DNA of 64,000 nt from Mucilaginibacter rubeus (GCF_014643835.1 NZ_BMKD01000004.1:310001-374000), one strand, 5' to 3'. Counted from the first letter of the stretch, positions 34,403-43,320 are shown. Translations and numbers: made by a program. Notes: generated from the sequence alone by a model not told the origin.

Positions 34403-35119
34403 ATGAATAATATGCCAAACAAAAAAAGGATTTTATTGGCCGAAGACGAAGAGCATTTGTTAGAAGCAATTAAGCTTAACCTTGAGCTGGAAGGCTATAA
34501 GGTAACTCCGGCTAAAAACGGCAAAAAAGCTTTACAGTTATTTAAGGAAGAACGTTTTAACCTGGTGATACTGGACGTAATGATGCCCGAAATTGACGGC
34601 TTTGTTGTCGCCGAAACCATCAGGCTTGAAAATACCGAAGTACCTATCATGTTCCTTACGGCTAAAAACACCAATGAGGACAAGATTTCGGGCTTAAAAA
34701 AAGGTGCTGATGATTATCTTACCAAGCCGTTTAACCTCGAGGAGCTTATTTTAAGGGTGAACAACCTGGTAAAACGCAGCTTAAAAGGCGAAGACCTGAA
34801 AGAGTTTAACAGCTATAAAATAGGTGATAAAACCATCCATTTTAACTCATTTGAGCTGGTTAACGAAGATGGCTCCATTACCGCCCTTACCAAAAAGGAA
34901 ACCATGCTGCTTAAATTGTTGATTGAGCGCCGTAATGACGCCGTATCGCGCGAGCAAATCCTGGAAACCGTTTGGAATTATGACGTTTATCCGTCAACCC
35001 GTACTATCGACAATTTTATCCTAACCTTCCGTAAGTACTTTGAACCAGATCCTAAAAACCCGGTTTATTTCCACTCCATTCGTGGCGTTGGCTATAAATT
35101 TACCGATAACCAGCATTAA
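34403..35119 (+). CDS. OmpR-family response regulator
   Basis: 238 aa. The receiver domain has acidic pair AEDEEH, phosphoacceptor D58 in NLVILDVMMPEIDG and the Lys of DDYLTKPFNLEEL. A winged-helix DNA-binding domain follows (ALTKKETMLLKLLIERRND, TRTIDNFILTFRKYF, HSIRGVGYKF). It is the partner of the kinase just upstream. Its stop overlaps the next ATG by one base (TAATG). Confidence 0.96.
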   Translation: MNNMPNKKRILLAEDEEHLLEAIKLNLELEGYKVTPAKNGKKALQLFKEERFNLVILDVMMPEIDGFVVAETIRLENTEVPIMFLTAKNTNEDKISGLKKGADDYLTKPFNLEELILRVNNLVKRSLKGEDLKEFNSYKIGDKTIHFNSFELVNEDGSITALTKKETMLLKLLIERRNDAVSREQILETVWNYDVYPSTRTIDNFILTFRKYFEPDPKNPVYFHSIRGVGYKFTDNQH

Positions 35120-35670
35120 TGTTCAGTAACAGGACACGTATATTCATTGCGTTTATATTTCTGCTGTCGTTAGGTATATTGGTATACTTTCATATTTATG
35201 AACTTGCGGCAGTTGCAGCTATGATGATCATCCTGCTTATTTGGGATTATTTCAGGCAGGGTACGTTGGTTGTAGCATCCAAACATTTTCATGTAAAGGA
35301 TTATGATAAAACTGCTGCCTCGTTAAACGAGATCATGAAACCCGAATGGCTCAGCAAAAACCGCCGGGGATATTATGAGTTTATATACGGCGGTTTATGC
35401 CTGCAAAGGCAGGATTTTGAAGGGGCAGAAATGCACTATGAAATAGCGGCACAATACCCCTTGCGTTCGGTTAACGACCACGTAGCCGCTTTGGTTAGTG
35501 TGGCCAATATCAGCATCAGGCGCGGTAATTTTGAAAAAGCCCAGGCCTATCTGCAATTAACTGAAAAACATAAAGAAAAAATAACTGCCAAAATGAGGGA
35601 AGTGATAAGCCGCCTTCAGCAGGAGATCAGGGAAGAGCCAGGAAAAAAGAGTCAAGAGACAAGAAAATAA
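35119..35670 (+). CDS. Membrane-anchored TPR-like protein, unknown function
   Basis: 183 aa. Two adjacent helices at the N-terminus (IFIAFIFLLSLGILVYF, LAAVAAMMIILLIWDYF), then a soluble helical part with TPR-like repeats (GGLCLQRQDFEGAEMHYEIA, then VANISIRRGNFEKAQAYLQL). Translation is coupled to the response regulator by a TAATG overlap, so it probably belongs to the same signalling unit. The last residues, PGKKSQETRK, run into a word repeat (35645-35757), which may have extended or replaced the original C-terminus. Confidence 0.85.
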   Translation: MFSNRTRIFIAFIFLLSLGILVYFHIYELAAVAAMMIILLIWDYFRQGTLVVASKHFHVKDYDKTAASLNEIMKPEWLSKNRRGYYEFIYGGLCLQRQDFEGAEMHYEIAAQYPLRSVNDHVAALVSVANISIRRGNFEKAQAYLQLTEKHKEKITAKMREVISRLQQEIREEPGKKSQETRK

Positions 35671-35757
35671 GAAATAAGACGGCAGGAGTCAGGAAGCAAG
35701 AATTATTAAGGGAGACGTTCTCTTCTTGGTTCTTGATTCTTGACCTCTTGCATCTAA
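35645..35757. repeat. Inverted word repeat (AGTCAAGAATCAAGA type)
   Basis: Left arm AGAGTCAAGAGACAAGAA and GGAGTCAGGAAGCAAGAATT; right arm TCTTCTTGGTTCTTGATTC and TTGACCTCTTGC. It covers the 3' end of the TPR gene and the gap before hemE. Confidence 0.7.
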
Positions 35758-35764
35758 CTAAAGT

Positions 35765-36790
35765 ATGAGAGATTCGTTATTAATAAAAGCGGCATTTTCG
35801 GAGCAGACAGAACGCCCGCCGGTTTGGATGATGAGGCAGGCAGGCCGCTTTATGAAAGAGTATTGGGATATTAAAAACAAATACTCGTTCCTCGAAATGT
35901 GTAAAACACCGGAGATCGCTGCCGATGTTACCATGCTACCGGTTGACCTGTTAGGGATTGACGGTGCCATTTTATTTTCAGATATCCTGGTAACGGGTGA
36001 AGCCATGGGAGGCGACCTGAGTTTCAACGCGGGTGTTGGTCCGCTGTTTGCCAATCCGGTACGTACACAGGCCGATATAGACAACCTGCAAACTGATGTA
36101 TTGGATAAGCTGCAATATGTCGTCGATGCCATTAAAGTAATTCAGCAACGCCTTGCCGGCCGCATCCCGTTAATTGGTTTTGCAGGTGCGCCGTTTACCG
36201 TAATGAGCTATTTGGTTGAAGGCGGATCATCAAAAGATTTTAAACGTACCAAATTGATGCTGCACAATGAGCCGGAAATGGCCCATCAGCTGTTATCAAA
36301 AATTGCCACCGTTACGGCCGATTACCTCAACATGCAGATTGCTGCAGGCGTAAACGCAGTACAGATCTTTGATAGCTGGGCACAGGCTTTGGCATGGGAT
36401 GATTATAAAGAATTTAGTCACCGTTATATTGCAGAGATCATCAGCAAACTAAACCGTAAAGATATCCCGGTGATTTCTTTCTGTAAAGGCAGCTCGGTTT
36501 TTGCACCGCTAATGGCAGAGGCTAAGCCAGATGTAATTTCTATCGATTGGAATGTCGATCTGTTAGATATCAAAAAACGTTTACCGGCAGGTATTGCAGT
36601 ACAGGGTAACCTTGATCCGCATATCCTTTATGCCGATAAAAAAGTAATTAAAGAACGCATCTACCGCCTGTTCGACCGAATGAAAGGCGAAAACGGCTTC
36701 ATCTTTAACCTGGGCCATGGCATCATGCCTGATATCCCGTTTGATAATGTGAAGTACGCGGTAGAAGTGATAAAAGAATACAGAAACTAA
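35765..36790 (+). CDS. hemE: Uroporphyrinogen decarboxylase
   Basis: 341 aa. It decarboxylates uroporphyrinogen III to coproporphyrinogen III. Family landmarks: RPPVWMMRQAGRFMKEY at the N-terminus, the catalytic Asp in LFSDILV, GFAGAPFTVMSYLVEGG, QIFDSWAQALAW, and NLGHGIMPDIPFDNVK at the C-terminus. Start ATG 35765, straight after a word repeat. hemJ follows after a REP element. Confidence 0.98.
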   Translation: MRDSLLIKAAFSEQTERPPVWMMRQAGRFMKEYWDIKNKYSFLEMCKTPEIAADVTMLPVDLLGIDGAILFSDILVTGEAMGGDLSFNAGVGPLFANPVRTQADIDNLQTDVLDKLQYVVDAIKVIQQRLAGRIPLIGFAGAPFTVMSYLVEGGSSKDFKRTKLMLHNEPEMAHQLLSKIATVTADYLNMQIAAGVNAVQIFDSWAQALAWDDYKEFSHRYIAEIISKLNRKDIPVISFCKGSSVFAPLMAEAKPDVISIDWNVDLLDIKKRLPAGIAVQGNLDPHILYADKKVIKERIYRLFDRMKGENGFIFNLGHGIMPDIPFDNVKYAVEVIKEYRN

Positions 36791-36802
36791 TAATAAAGCC
36801 AA

Positions 36803-36891
36803 CATGTCATTGCGAGCGATAGCGTGGCAATCCCGAACTATGCAAGTCGCTCTGTAAAGTTCGCGATTGCTTCGTTCCTCGCAATGACATG
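36803..36891. repeat. REP/MITE-like element, TCATTGCGAG family, copy 2
   Basis: CATGTCATTGCGAGCGATAG at the left and GCGATTGCTTCGTTCC, CTCGCAATGACATG at the right; an inverted-ended unit between hemE and hemJ. Confidence 0.8.
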
Positions 36892-36902
36892 TATTAATTG
36901 AC

Positions 36903-37436
36903 ATGTACGATTACGTAAAAGCTATACATATCATTTTTGTGGTCTGCTGGATGGCGGGGTTATTTTATAGCGTACGTTTATTTATTTATCATACCGAAGC
37001 CCAGGATAAGCCCGAGCCGGATCGTACTATATTGTCTAAACAATTCGAAATCATTGAACGCAAGTTATGGAATATCATAACTATCCCCTCAATGTACCTT
37101 ACTATAGCAGCGGGCGCAACGATGCTTATCCTCAAGCCAATTTGGCTTCAATTTGGATGGATGCATATCAAGCTGACTTTTGTTGTGGCTTTAGTGATCT
37201 ATCATTTCATCTGCCAAAATAAAATAAAACAGATGCGTAACGGCGTATTCAAATGGACATCCATTCAGCTCCGCTTGTGGAATGAAGTTGCTACCATTTT
37301 TCTGTTCGCCATTGTTTTCCTTGTGGTGCTTAAGAGCGCTTTGAATTGGATTTTTGGTGTTGTTGGCTTGGTATCATTGGCTGTTATATTGATGATTGCG
37401 GTTAAGATCTATAAGCGATACCGGGAAAAGAAGTAA
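36903..37436 (+). CDS. hemJ: HemJ-type protoporphyrinogen IX oxidase (UPF0093)
   Basis: 177 aa with four to five transmembrane helices. The N-terminal text KAIHIIFVVCWMAGLFY, then SVRLFIYHTEA matches the HemJ signature, including the conserved His and Arg. HemJ oxidises protoporphyrinogen IX to protoporphyrin IX in the membrane and replaces HemG/HemY in many bacteria. Its place just after hemE supports this over the related CopD family. It is the only late haem gene here; hemF/hemN and hemH are absent. Confidence 0.87.
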   Translation: MYDYVKAIHIIFVVCWMAGLFYSVRLFIYHTEAQDKPEPDRTILSKQFEIIERKLWNIITIPSMYLTIAAGATMLILKPIWLQFGWMHIKLTFVVALVIYHFICQNKIKQMRNGVFKWTSIQLRLWNEVATIFLFAIVFLVVLKSALNWIFGVVGLVSLAVILMIAVKIYKRYREKK

Positions 37437-37447
37437 TCAGCTGTCAT

Positions 37448-37750
37448 CTATTGAAAAGCCTTATCATCCAATTTTATTTTCCCCTCTAATTCCAGCAGAT
37501 TCTTTTGATTTTCTAAAATCGCAGATATATCTAATTCACCATCTTCCCTTTGGGCTCTTTGCTATTGCACAGGATCACCAAATGAAGACTCAGAAGTAGC
37601 CTTGAAGTTCAAAATCCGCTCTTTGAGCGCTTCACGGCTTATACCCTCAATTTCTGTACTTTTTTCTTCGACAATAACATTAAGCTCTTTAGCCAAAGCG
37701 ATTATCTTCGCGATGCTTTGCTTGTTATCTGATTTTAGGATTAATTCCAT
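37448..37750 (-). pseudogene. Small antitoxin-like gene split by an in-frame TAG
   Basis: A 62-codon ORF (ATG 37750 to TAG 37562) is followed in the same frame by 37 more sense-like codons to TAG 37448. The text across the stop reads SSFGDPVQ-stop-QRAQREDGELD; from memory, small Bacteroidota proteins with this SSFGD...WQRxQRED text carry a Trp here, so TGG to TAG is the likely change. The full product would be about 100 aa (ALKERILNFKATSE in the middle), perhaps an antitoxin-like protein. No toxin gene is next to it. It may be a broken gene, or a shortened protein may still be made. Confidence 0.6.
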
Positions 37751-37889
37751 GATTTTATCTATTGGCGCTTCTCAAAAAGCTGTAAACCGAAGTTACAACA
37801 AATCATCATCATTCATCTTCTTAAACTATTCATCAAAATATTTACATCCCCATGCAACCATTTGCATCACTCTGCCATCTTACTTATAA

Positions 37890-38462
37890 ATGATGTTTTT
37901 GGAACCTAAATATACCATTCACCAACTGATAGACCGCTGCCGGGCCGGTGAGCGGAAGGCGCAGGAACTGCTTTATAAGCAGTTTGCTTCAAAAATGCTG
38001 GGGGTATGTATGCGTTATGCCACCGACCGCATGGAGGCCGAAGACATGTTGCAGAATGGTTTTATAAGGGTCTTCCACAAAATGGATGATTACCGGGGCG
38101 ATGGTTCATTTGAGGGCTGGGTTAGGCGCATCATGGTTCACAGTTCAATTGAATACTATCGCAAACATCATAAAATGATGCAGGTAATTGATATTGACGA
38201 GGCAGGGCATGAGCCATCGGTTAATCCAATAGCCGCGGCCAACCTGGATGCAAAAGTGCTGATGGGCATGATACAGCAATTGGCACCGGGTTACCGGATA
38301 GTGTTTAACCTTTACGCGCTGGAAGGTTATTCGCACAAAGAGATAGCGGAGATTGTGGGCATTACCGAGGGTGCCTCTAAATCGCAGCTATCAAGGGCTC
38401 GTACAATACTGAAAGAACAGATTGCTAAAATGGAGGGCAAAAGTTATGGATATGCAGGATAA
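37890..38462 (+). CDS. ECF-type RNA polymerase sigma factor
   Basis: 190 aa. Sigma region 2 is at about 25-95 (YKQFASKMLGVCMRYATDRM, EAEDMLQNGFIRVFHKM, then FEGWVRRIMVHSSIEYYRK) and region 4 at about 130-185 (LAPGYRIVFNLYALEGYSHK, EIAEIVGITEGASKSQLSRA). There are two possible ATGs in a row (37890 and 37893). The last 17 bp overlap the next gene, which encodes a protein with a single transmembrane helix, the usual sigma/anti-sigma arrangement. Confidence 0.95.
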   Translation: MMFLEPKYTIHQLIDRCRAGERKAQELLYKQFASKMLGVCMRYATDRMEAEDMLQNGFIRVFHKMDDYRGDGSFEGWVRRIMVHSSIEYYRKHHKMMQVIDIDEAGHEPSVNPIAAANLDAKVLMGMIQQLAPGYRIVFNLYALEGYSHKEIAEIVGITEGASKSQLSRARTILKEQIAKMEGKSYGYAG

Positions 38463-39240
38463 GGAACTGGACAGGCTGTTTCAACAAAAGCTTGATGACC
38501 TGGAAATACAACCGTCGGCTCATGTATGGCAGGGCATCAACGCCGAATCAAACGCCGGCAGACGTAAAGGAATATTATTGCCTTTGCTAAGCGCAGCAGC
38601 AGGTGTTATATTACTGATTACCGCAGGTATCCTGTTTATCCCTAAACAAAGGGGGAAACATAATGACCATCCAACAGAAATAGTTAAAACCCATCAACCG
38701 GTAAAACAACCCGTTGCAGTTACAGTTGAGCCTGTGGTACCTCCGCCCCCTGCCCAAAACAAAATTACTGCTAACCCGGTTATAGCACCTGTTAACAATT
38801 TGGCCCACGTTAATAAAACCAAAACAAAAACTAACTTGACGCAATCCATACAACAGCCAATACTCACTGCCCAACCGCCTGTAGATGCCCATACAGACGA
38901 GCCCTTATTAGCAAATGCCCCTGCCGCGGATTATCCTGTTGTTAACGCCGCAGCTCCGGATACAGCAGCCAGGATCAGCCCGAAATCAACCATCATTGCC
39001 AGCGGCAACACACAGCCGGTATTAATAGCCCAGGTATCGCCGCATGCCGTTCCTGCTATAGCAAAATCTGTAAAAAAGCACCGCATCCGCAGCCTTGGCG
39101 ATATTTTTAACGTGGTGATAGCCGCTGTTGATAAACGTAAAGACAAAGTAATTGAATTCAGTAACACCGATGAAGACGATGCCACTATTACAGGCCTGAA
39201 CCTGGGCTTTATTAAAGTAAAAAAAGAGAAAGACAAATAA
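38446..39240 (+). CDS. Single-pass membrane protein, probable anti-sigma factor
   Basis: 264 aa from ATG 38446 (frame open to 38422), overlapping the sigma gene by 17 bp. The N-terminal cytoplasmic part (DKELDRLFQQKLDDLEIQPS, then VWQGI) resembles the short sigma-binding region of Bacteroidota anti-sigma-like proteins. One helix follows at about 45-62 (LLPLLSAAAGVILLITAGIL), then a Pro/Ala/Thr-rich periplasmic stretch and a C-terminal basic part (KVKKEKDK). No known anti-sigma domain is certain, so the role rests mainly on position. Confidence 0.8.
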   Translation: MDMQDKELDRLFQQKLDDLEIQPSAHVWQGINAESNAGRRKGILLPLLSAAAGVILLITAGILFIPKQRGKHNDHPTEIVKTHQPVKQPVAVTVEPVVPPPPAQNKITANPVIAPVNNLAHVNKTKTKTNLTQSIQQPILTAQPPVDAHTDEPLLANAPAADYPVVNAAAPDTAARISPKSTIIASGNTQPVLIAQVSPHAVPAIAKSVKKHRIRSLGDIFNVVIAAVDKRKDKVIEFSNTDEDDATITGLNLGFIKVKKEKDK

Positions 39241-39272
39241 TATCTTAGCGAACGATAGACATACCACAACAT

Positions 39273-40103
39273 ATGAAACGCCTTATTTTTACCATCACAA
39301 TATGCCTTGCCGCAAGCTTTGGTTTTGCTCAAAGCACACCTGCCGATTCTGCACAAAACACCACCGATACTACTACGCATAAAAAGCATGTTAAAGTAAA
39401 ACTTGGCTTTGGCGATGACGTAACCCAGGTGAATATCAATAACGATGAGCCCGATACCGTATACCATGCCCATAAAGCACCAGGCTTCTCGTTTGGGGTA
39501 ACCTTTTCAAGGATCGACCTCGGTTTTGCTACGCTGATTGACAATGGCAGCTTTACCCTATCTGATAAAAACAAATTTTTAAGCTACCGCCAGTGGAAAA
39601 CAAGCAACTTTGGTTTTGATGTACTGCAATTTGGTTACCGGTTTAACAGTGCTTTCAAAATCTATCTATCCGGCGGTTTCGACTGGACCCATATCCGCTT
39701 ACGTAATGATATCACCATACAGCGTAACGCGCCGGTGCTCACCTACGTTCAGGACAGTATCCACTTCAGTAAAAACCGTTTTTCATCAACCTACCTTCGC
39801 ATACCGCTATCGTTCTATTACCGCAGCCATGAAGATGACCGGGGGAATTATTTCAGGTTAGTTGCCGGTCCGGAGATTGGCATCTTGCTTAACGGCCGCG
39901 TAAAACAAATCAGTGAGGAAAATGGCAAGCAAAAATTTAACGACGACTATCATTTTGCCAAACTGCGCAAAGGCGTATTCGTACGCATGGGTTACGGCAT
40001 TATGGGCTTATACGCCAAGTATTACTTTAACGACATGTTTGAAAACAGCCCGGATCAAAAAGGGTTAAGGAACTTCTCATTCGGATTGACTTTTGGCTTC
40101 TGA
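39273..40103 (+). CDS. Outer-membrane beta-barrel protein
   Basis: 276 aa. Signal peptide MKRLIFTITICLAASFGFAQ. The mature part has alternating strands typical of an 8- to 10-stranded barrel (FGFDVLQFGYRFNSAFKIYL, then LRIPLSFYYRSHEDD, NYFRLVAGPEIGILLNG, FVRMGYGIMGLYAKYYF) and ends in the aromatic FSFGLTFGF expected for BAM recognition. It is PorT-like in general shape. Third gene of the sigma/anti-sigma operon (32-bp gap), so it is probably a target or partner of that sigma factor. Confidence 0.88.
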   Translation: MKRLIFTITICLAASFGFAQSTPADSAQNTTDTTTHKKHVKVKLGFGDDVTQVNINNDEPDTVYHAHKAPGFSFGVTFSRIDLGFATLIDNGSFTLSDKNKFLSYRQWKTSNFGFDVLQFGYRFNSAFKIYLSGGFDWTHIRLRNDITIQRNAPVLTYVQDSIHFSKNRFSSTYLRIPLSFYYRSHEDDRGNYFRLVAGPEIGILLNGRVKQISEENGKQKFNDDYHFAKLRKGVFVRMGYGIMGLYAKYYFNDMFENSPDQKGLRNFSFGLTFGF

Positions 40104-40104
40104 C

Positions 40105-40247
40105 CGCTGATTTAGGTGATTACGTTGATTTCGCTGATTATTTTTGATTGTAAATGATTATAATCTTCAAGCGAACTCTCATCTCCAAAATGATCAGTGT
40201 AATCCCAAAAAAGAAATCAACGCAATCAGCGTAATCATAACCATCAA
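40105..40247. repeat. Inverted word repeat (GATTACGCTGATT type)
   Basis: Left arm GGTGATTACGTTGATTTCGC, then TGATTATTTTTGATTG; right arm AAATCAACGCAATCAGCG, then TAATCATAACCATCAAC, the reverse complement in kind. It ends 5 nt before the promoter box of the ABC gene. Confidence 0.7.
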
Positions 40248-40252
40248 CGGTT

Positions 40253-40260
40253 TATCTTTG
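40253..40260 (+). promoter_or_regulatory. Bacteroidota -7 element abutting the ABC ATPase gene
   Basis: TATCTTTG matches TAnnTTTG and ends 6 nt before ATG 40267, predicting a leaderless or nearly leaderless mRNA, as at purD. Confidence 0.5.
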
Positions 40261-40266
40261 CCCCTG

Positions 40267-41265
40267 ATGTCAGAGATTCCTTTTTTGCAGGCAGTTGCCA
40301 TAAGTAAAATATACCCGGGAAAACAGCAGGCCGGTGTAAAAAAAACCGGGCTCATTATTGAGCCGGGCAAAATCACCGCCATTATTGGCGAAAGTGGCAG
40401 CGGTAAAAGTACTTTACTACGCTTGTTATATGGATTGCTCTCACCCGATGAAGGCACCGTTTACTTTAAAGGCGAACGCATTTGGGGGCCCGAAGAAAAG
40501 CTGATTCCCGGTCATGATGCCATGAAAATGGTAACCCAGCATACCGATGATCTTAACCTATTTGCCAAAGTTTGGGATAATGTGGCGGCTATGCTGCCGG
40601 CAACAGATCTCAAAGCCAAACAGGAGAAAACTGAAAGGGTGCTCAAACAGCTCAATATGTTCAACATGGCTGATAAGCGGGTGGCCGACCTGAGCGGTGG
40701 CGAAAAGCAACGCGTAGCCATTGCCCGCGCCATCGTTACCCATCCCCAGGTATTATTGCTCGATGAACCTTTTAACCAGGTTGATACTTCGTTCAGGGAA
40801 GGCCTGCAGCATGATATCAGGCAGATAGTTAAAGAAACCGGATTAACGGTGATCATGGTATCCCATGACCCGGCCGAAGTACTATCGATGGCAGATGAGC
40901 TCATTGTTATAAACAAAGGAGAAATTGTTGAGCATGGCAATCCCAAGGCACTGTACAAACACCCGAAATTTCTTTACACCGCCCAGTTGCTCACCAATTG
41001 CAACGTACTAACCGCTCATGAAGCCCGGTTTTGCGGCATTGACATAACCAAAGAATATGCGGTTGTTTATCCCGAGCAGATCAAAATTAAATTAATAGCA
41101 GCTACCAGGAGCTGGATTGTTAAGCAGGTGCTATTTAAAGGTTTTTATGAGGATCTGATCCTTGAGCATGAAGATATCATCTTGCGGGTTTTGAGTGAAG
41201 AAACCGGGAAATATGCCGAGGGAGATTTGGTAGCAGTACGGGTTGAGAAGTATTTGGAGTATTAA
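40267..41265 (+). CDS. ABC transporter ATP-binding protein
   Basis: 332 aa from ATG 40267 (the open frame to 40144 runs through a word repeat and past the promoter, so I excluded it). Walker A GESGSGKST, Q-loop MVTQHTDDL, signature LSGGEKQRVAIARA, Walker B VLLLDEPFNQVD and H-switch MVSHDPAE are all intact. The C-terminal about 90 residues (VVYPEQIKIKL onwards) look like the small TOBE-like regulatory part of MalK/FbpC-type importer ATPases. No permease or binding-protein gene is adjacent, so the substrate is unknown; it might serve a permease elsewhere. Confidence 0.93.
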   Translation: MSEIPFLQAVAISKIYPGKQQAGVKKTGLIIEPGKITAIIGESGSGKSTLLRLLYGLLSPDEGTVYFKGERIWGPEEKLIPGHDAMKMVTQHTDDLNLFAKVWDNVAAMLPATDLKAKQEKTERVLKQLNMFNMADKRVADLSGGEKQRVAIARAIVTHPQVLLLDEPFNQVDTSFREGLQHDIRQIVKETGLTVIMVSHDPAEVLSMADELIVINKGEIVEHGNPKALYKHPKFLYTAQLLTNCNVLTAHEARFCGIDITKEYAVVYPEQIKIKLIAATRSWIVKQVLFKGFYEDLILEHEDIILRVLSEETGKYAEGDLVAVRVEKYLEY

Positions 41266-41656
41266 TCCTACGATTAGGCTTACAAGGCAAGCAAGATATT
41301 TAGTTGTAGTTAACTGATATCGGCCCGCTCATTCGCCGCGGGTTGGCTTTGTTCTTTTTCTTGATAAAAAGAACCAAAAATCAAGTCAGCAGATAGGCTT
41401 CTTTGCGCTCAAGGCCTTTGCCCTGCAAACCGGGCATAACCACGGGCTGCAATTATTTTGCCCTGCTTCGCTCGCTCGTTGTCCCCGCTTCTGCAAAAAC
41501 TTGCTATGCCCCAACAGCAGCACAGGCCGGCATTGTTCTGCCCGCTTTCGTCCGAAGCTTACCCGCTGACGGGAAGGAAAAGAATTTTCTTAAAAATAAA
41601 CCGGCGCCATACCTCGCGTTGACCACCGGTTTTTAAACGTATATTTAAAAAATATC
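41266..41656. other. Gene-free stretch with hairpin and repeat-like DNA
   Basis: A hairpin GTTCTTTTT - CTTGAT - AAAAAGAAC lies at 41351-41374 and may end the ABC transcript. From about 41400 to 41640 there is GC-richer, repeat-like DNA with mirrored words (GCTTCGCTCGCTCG, TTACCCGCTGACGGGAAGG). An ORF at 41403-41636 is not protein-like. Confidence 0.45.
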
Positions 41657-41968
41657 TTAATGCCTTAAATCAAGGCTCAGCATTACCAGGTTTTTACTTT
41701 CAACATAGGAGGTGCGCTCATTCAACCTGTCAAGGACCTGATCAAGCGCCAGGCGGGTCTTTTTCTTTTTAATGTTGAGTTTGCTGTAAACTGTTTCTTC
41801 GTATATCAGCTTATTGTTATCGTTATAAAACTTAATGGTTTGCATGCGGGGCAAATTAATATTGTGTTCAACTACCCAAAAACCGCGTACGTTTGTTATT
41901 TTATTTTGAGCCTGCACCGCAGCTGCTGCAAATGCCAGTATACAAACTGTGATAATCAACTTTTTCAT
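41657..41968 (-). CDS. Small secreted protein, unknown function
   Basis: 103 aa from ATG 41968 (frame open further upstream to 42082). Signal peptide MKKLIITVCILAFAAAAVQA, cleaved before QNKITNV. The mature about 83 residues are basic (LNIKKKKTRLALDQ) with beta-like N-terminal half (GFWVVEHNINLPRMQTIKFY) and helical end. I do not recognise the family. Periplasmic or surface location is the only clear inference. Confidence 0.75.
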   Translation of the reverse strand: MKKLIITVCILAFAAAAVQAQNKITNVRGFWVVEHNINLPRMQTIKFYNDNNKLIYEETVYSKLNIKKKKTRLALDQVLDRLNERTSYVESKNLVMLSLDLRH

Positions 41969-42204
41969 GGTGTTATTTTTAATATAAACTAAAATTAAGG
42001 GCTCGTAAAATGGCTTGAAAATAGCATAGGCACACAACCCGCCAGTTACGATTAACCGCATTTTAATACGACAAATAAACATCCAACCTGAAAAACGTAC
42101 CGAAGCAGCCTTACTCCAGGTAGTTCGTCATCAAATGATTGCAGTTTGTCGCACTTTTATCCTAAAAGCCGTCCAATTAAACTGTTTTACAGTAAATTAG
42201 CTAT

Positions 42205-43320
42205 ATGAATACCGGCTTCGATCTCCTGCTCAATAATATAAAGCTGCCGCGCTTTTGGCAGCACGTGATATTTTGGGTAATTGTATCGTTTTTCATCACG
42301 ACGCTTTATTCGTTCCAGACCAATTTTTGGGTATCCTTACGCAATAACCTTTTGTACATGCCCATACAAATAGCTTATTACTATGCCATTGCTTACTGGC
42401 TGGTGCCCAAATACGTTTTTGAAAAACGATATGTGATGTTTTTCATGATGCTGATACCGCTTGTTTTTGCATGTATGTTTATCAGCCGTACCATCGGAAT
42501 CCTTTTTGTTGCGCCTTACCTGATCAGGGTGATGCACGTAACAGATGCCGGTTATATCGCCTCCACCCAACGTCCGTTTTTTGAGCAATTAACAGATGGG
42601 CAAAGCCTGGTAAATTCATTTAAAGGGACTAACCTGTTTACCGGATTTGTATTGGCTATTAAACTTTTTAAAATGTGGTATGAGCGCAAGCAGGCGGCAT
42701 TAGAAGCCGAACTCAACGCGTTGAAAGCCCAGGTACATCCGCATTTTTTATTTAATACACTTAATAACCTTTATTCGTTAAGTCTTAATAATTCGCCCAA
42801 ATCGCCGCAGGCTATAATTGGCCTGTCGGATCTGCTGCGCTATATGCTCTATGAATGCTCAGATAACGAAGTACTTTTGGAGAAGGAAGTATTTATGATG
42901 CAGCAATATGTAAAGCTCGAAAAACTACGCTATGAAGAACGCATCGACATTAACTTTACCATTACCGGTAATTTGAAAGATAAAACTATAGCCCCGCTGC
43001 TCATTTTACCTTTTATCGAAAATGCCTTTAAACATGGCACCAGCGAGCAGGTAGGCGCTACCTGGATCAATATTGATATCAGCGTTACACTAAACCACTT
43101 CAAGTTAAAAGTAGCCAACAGCAAACCCGAACATCCTGTTGAAGAAGGCTATACGCCGGGGCATATCGGGCTAAAGAATGTGACCAAAAGGCTCAACCTG
43201 CTGTACCCTCATACCTCGCGGCTGAAAATCGTGAACGAAGAAGATACCTTTTTTGTGGCACTTGACCTCGACCTGAAAATCATAAAACAATCTGCTGCAC
43301 AACAAATGGTAACCGCATGA
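42205..43320 (+). CDS. LytS-family sensor histidine kinase
   Basis: 371 aa. Four or so N-terminal helices (HVIFWVIVSFFITTLYSF, NNLLYMPIQIAYYYAIAYWL, VMFFMMLIPLVFACMFI, FTGFVLAIKLFKMW). A His_kinase (PF06580) domain follows, with the phosphoaccepting His in LKAQVHPHFLFNTLNNLYSL and the ATP-binding part APLLILPFIENAFKHG and GHIGLKNVTKRLNLLY. The regulator starts inside its stop codon (ATGA, 4-bp overlap), a clear operon. Signal unknown. Confidence 0.96.
   Translation: MNTGFDLLLNNIKLPRFWQHVIFWVIVSFFITTLYSFQTNFWVSLRNNLLYMPIQIAYYYAIAYWLVPKYVFEKRYVMFFMMLIPLVFACMFISRTIGILFVAPYLIRVMHVTDAGYIASTQRPFFEQLTDGQSLVNSFKGTNLFTGFVLAIKLFKMWYERKQAALEAELNALKAQVHPHFLFNTLNNLYSLSLNNSPKSPQAIIGLSDLLRYMLYECSDNEVLLEKEVFMMQQYVKLEKLRYEERIDINFTITGNLKDKTIAPLLILPFIENAFKHGTSEQVGATWINIDISVTLNHFKLKVANSKPEHPVEEGYTPGHIGLKNVTKRLNLLYPHTSRLKIVNEEDTFFVALDLDLKIIKQSAAQQMVTA

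Noticed and set aside
41403-41636. 77-codon plus-strand ORF
   Set aside because: No start context, and repeat-like DNA with no recognisable protein pattern.
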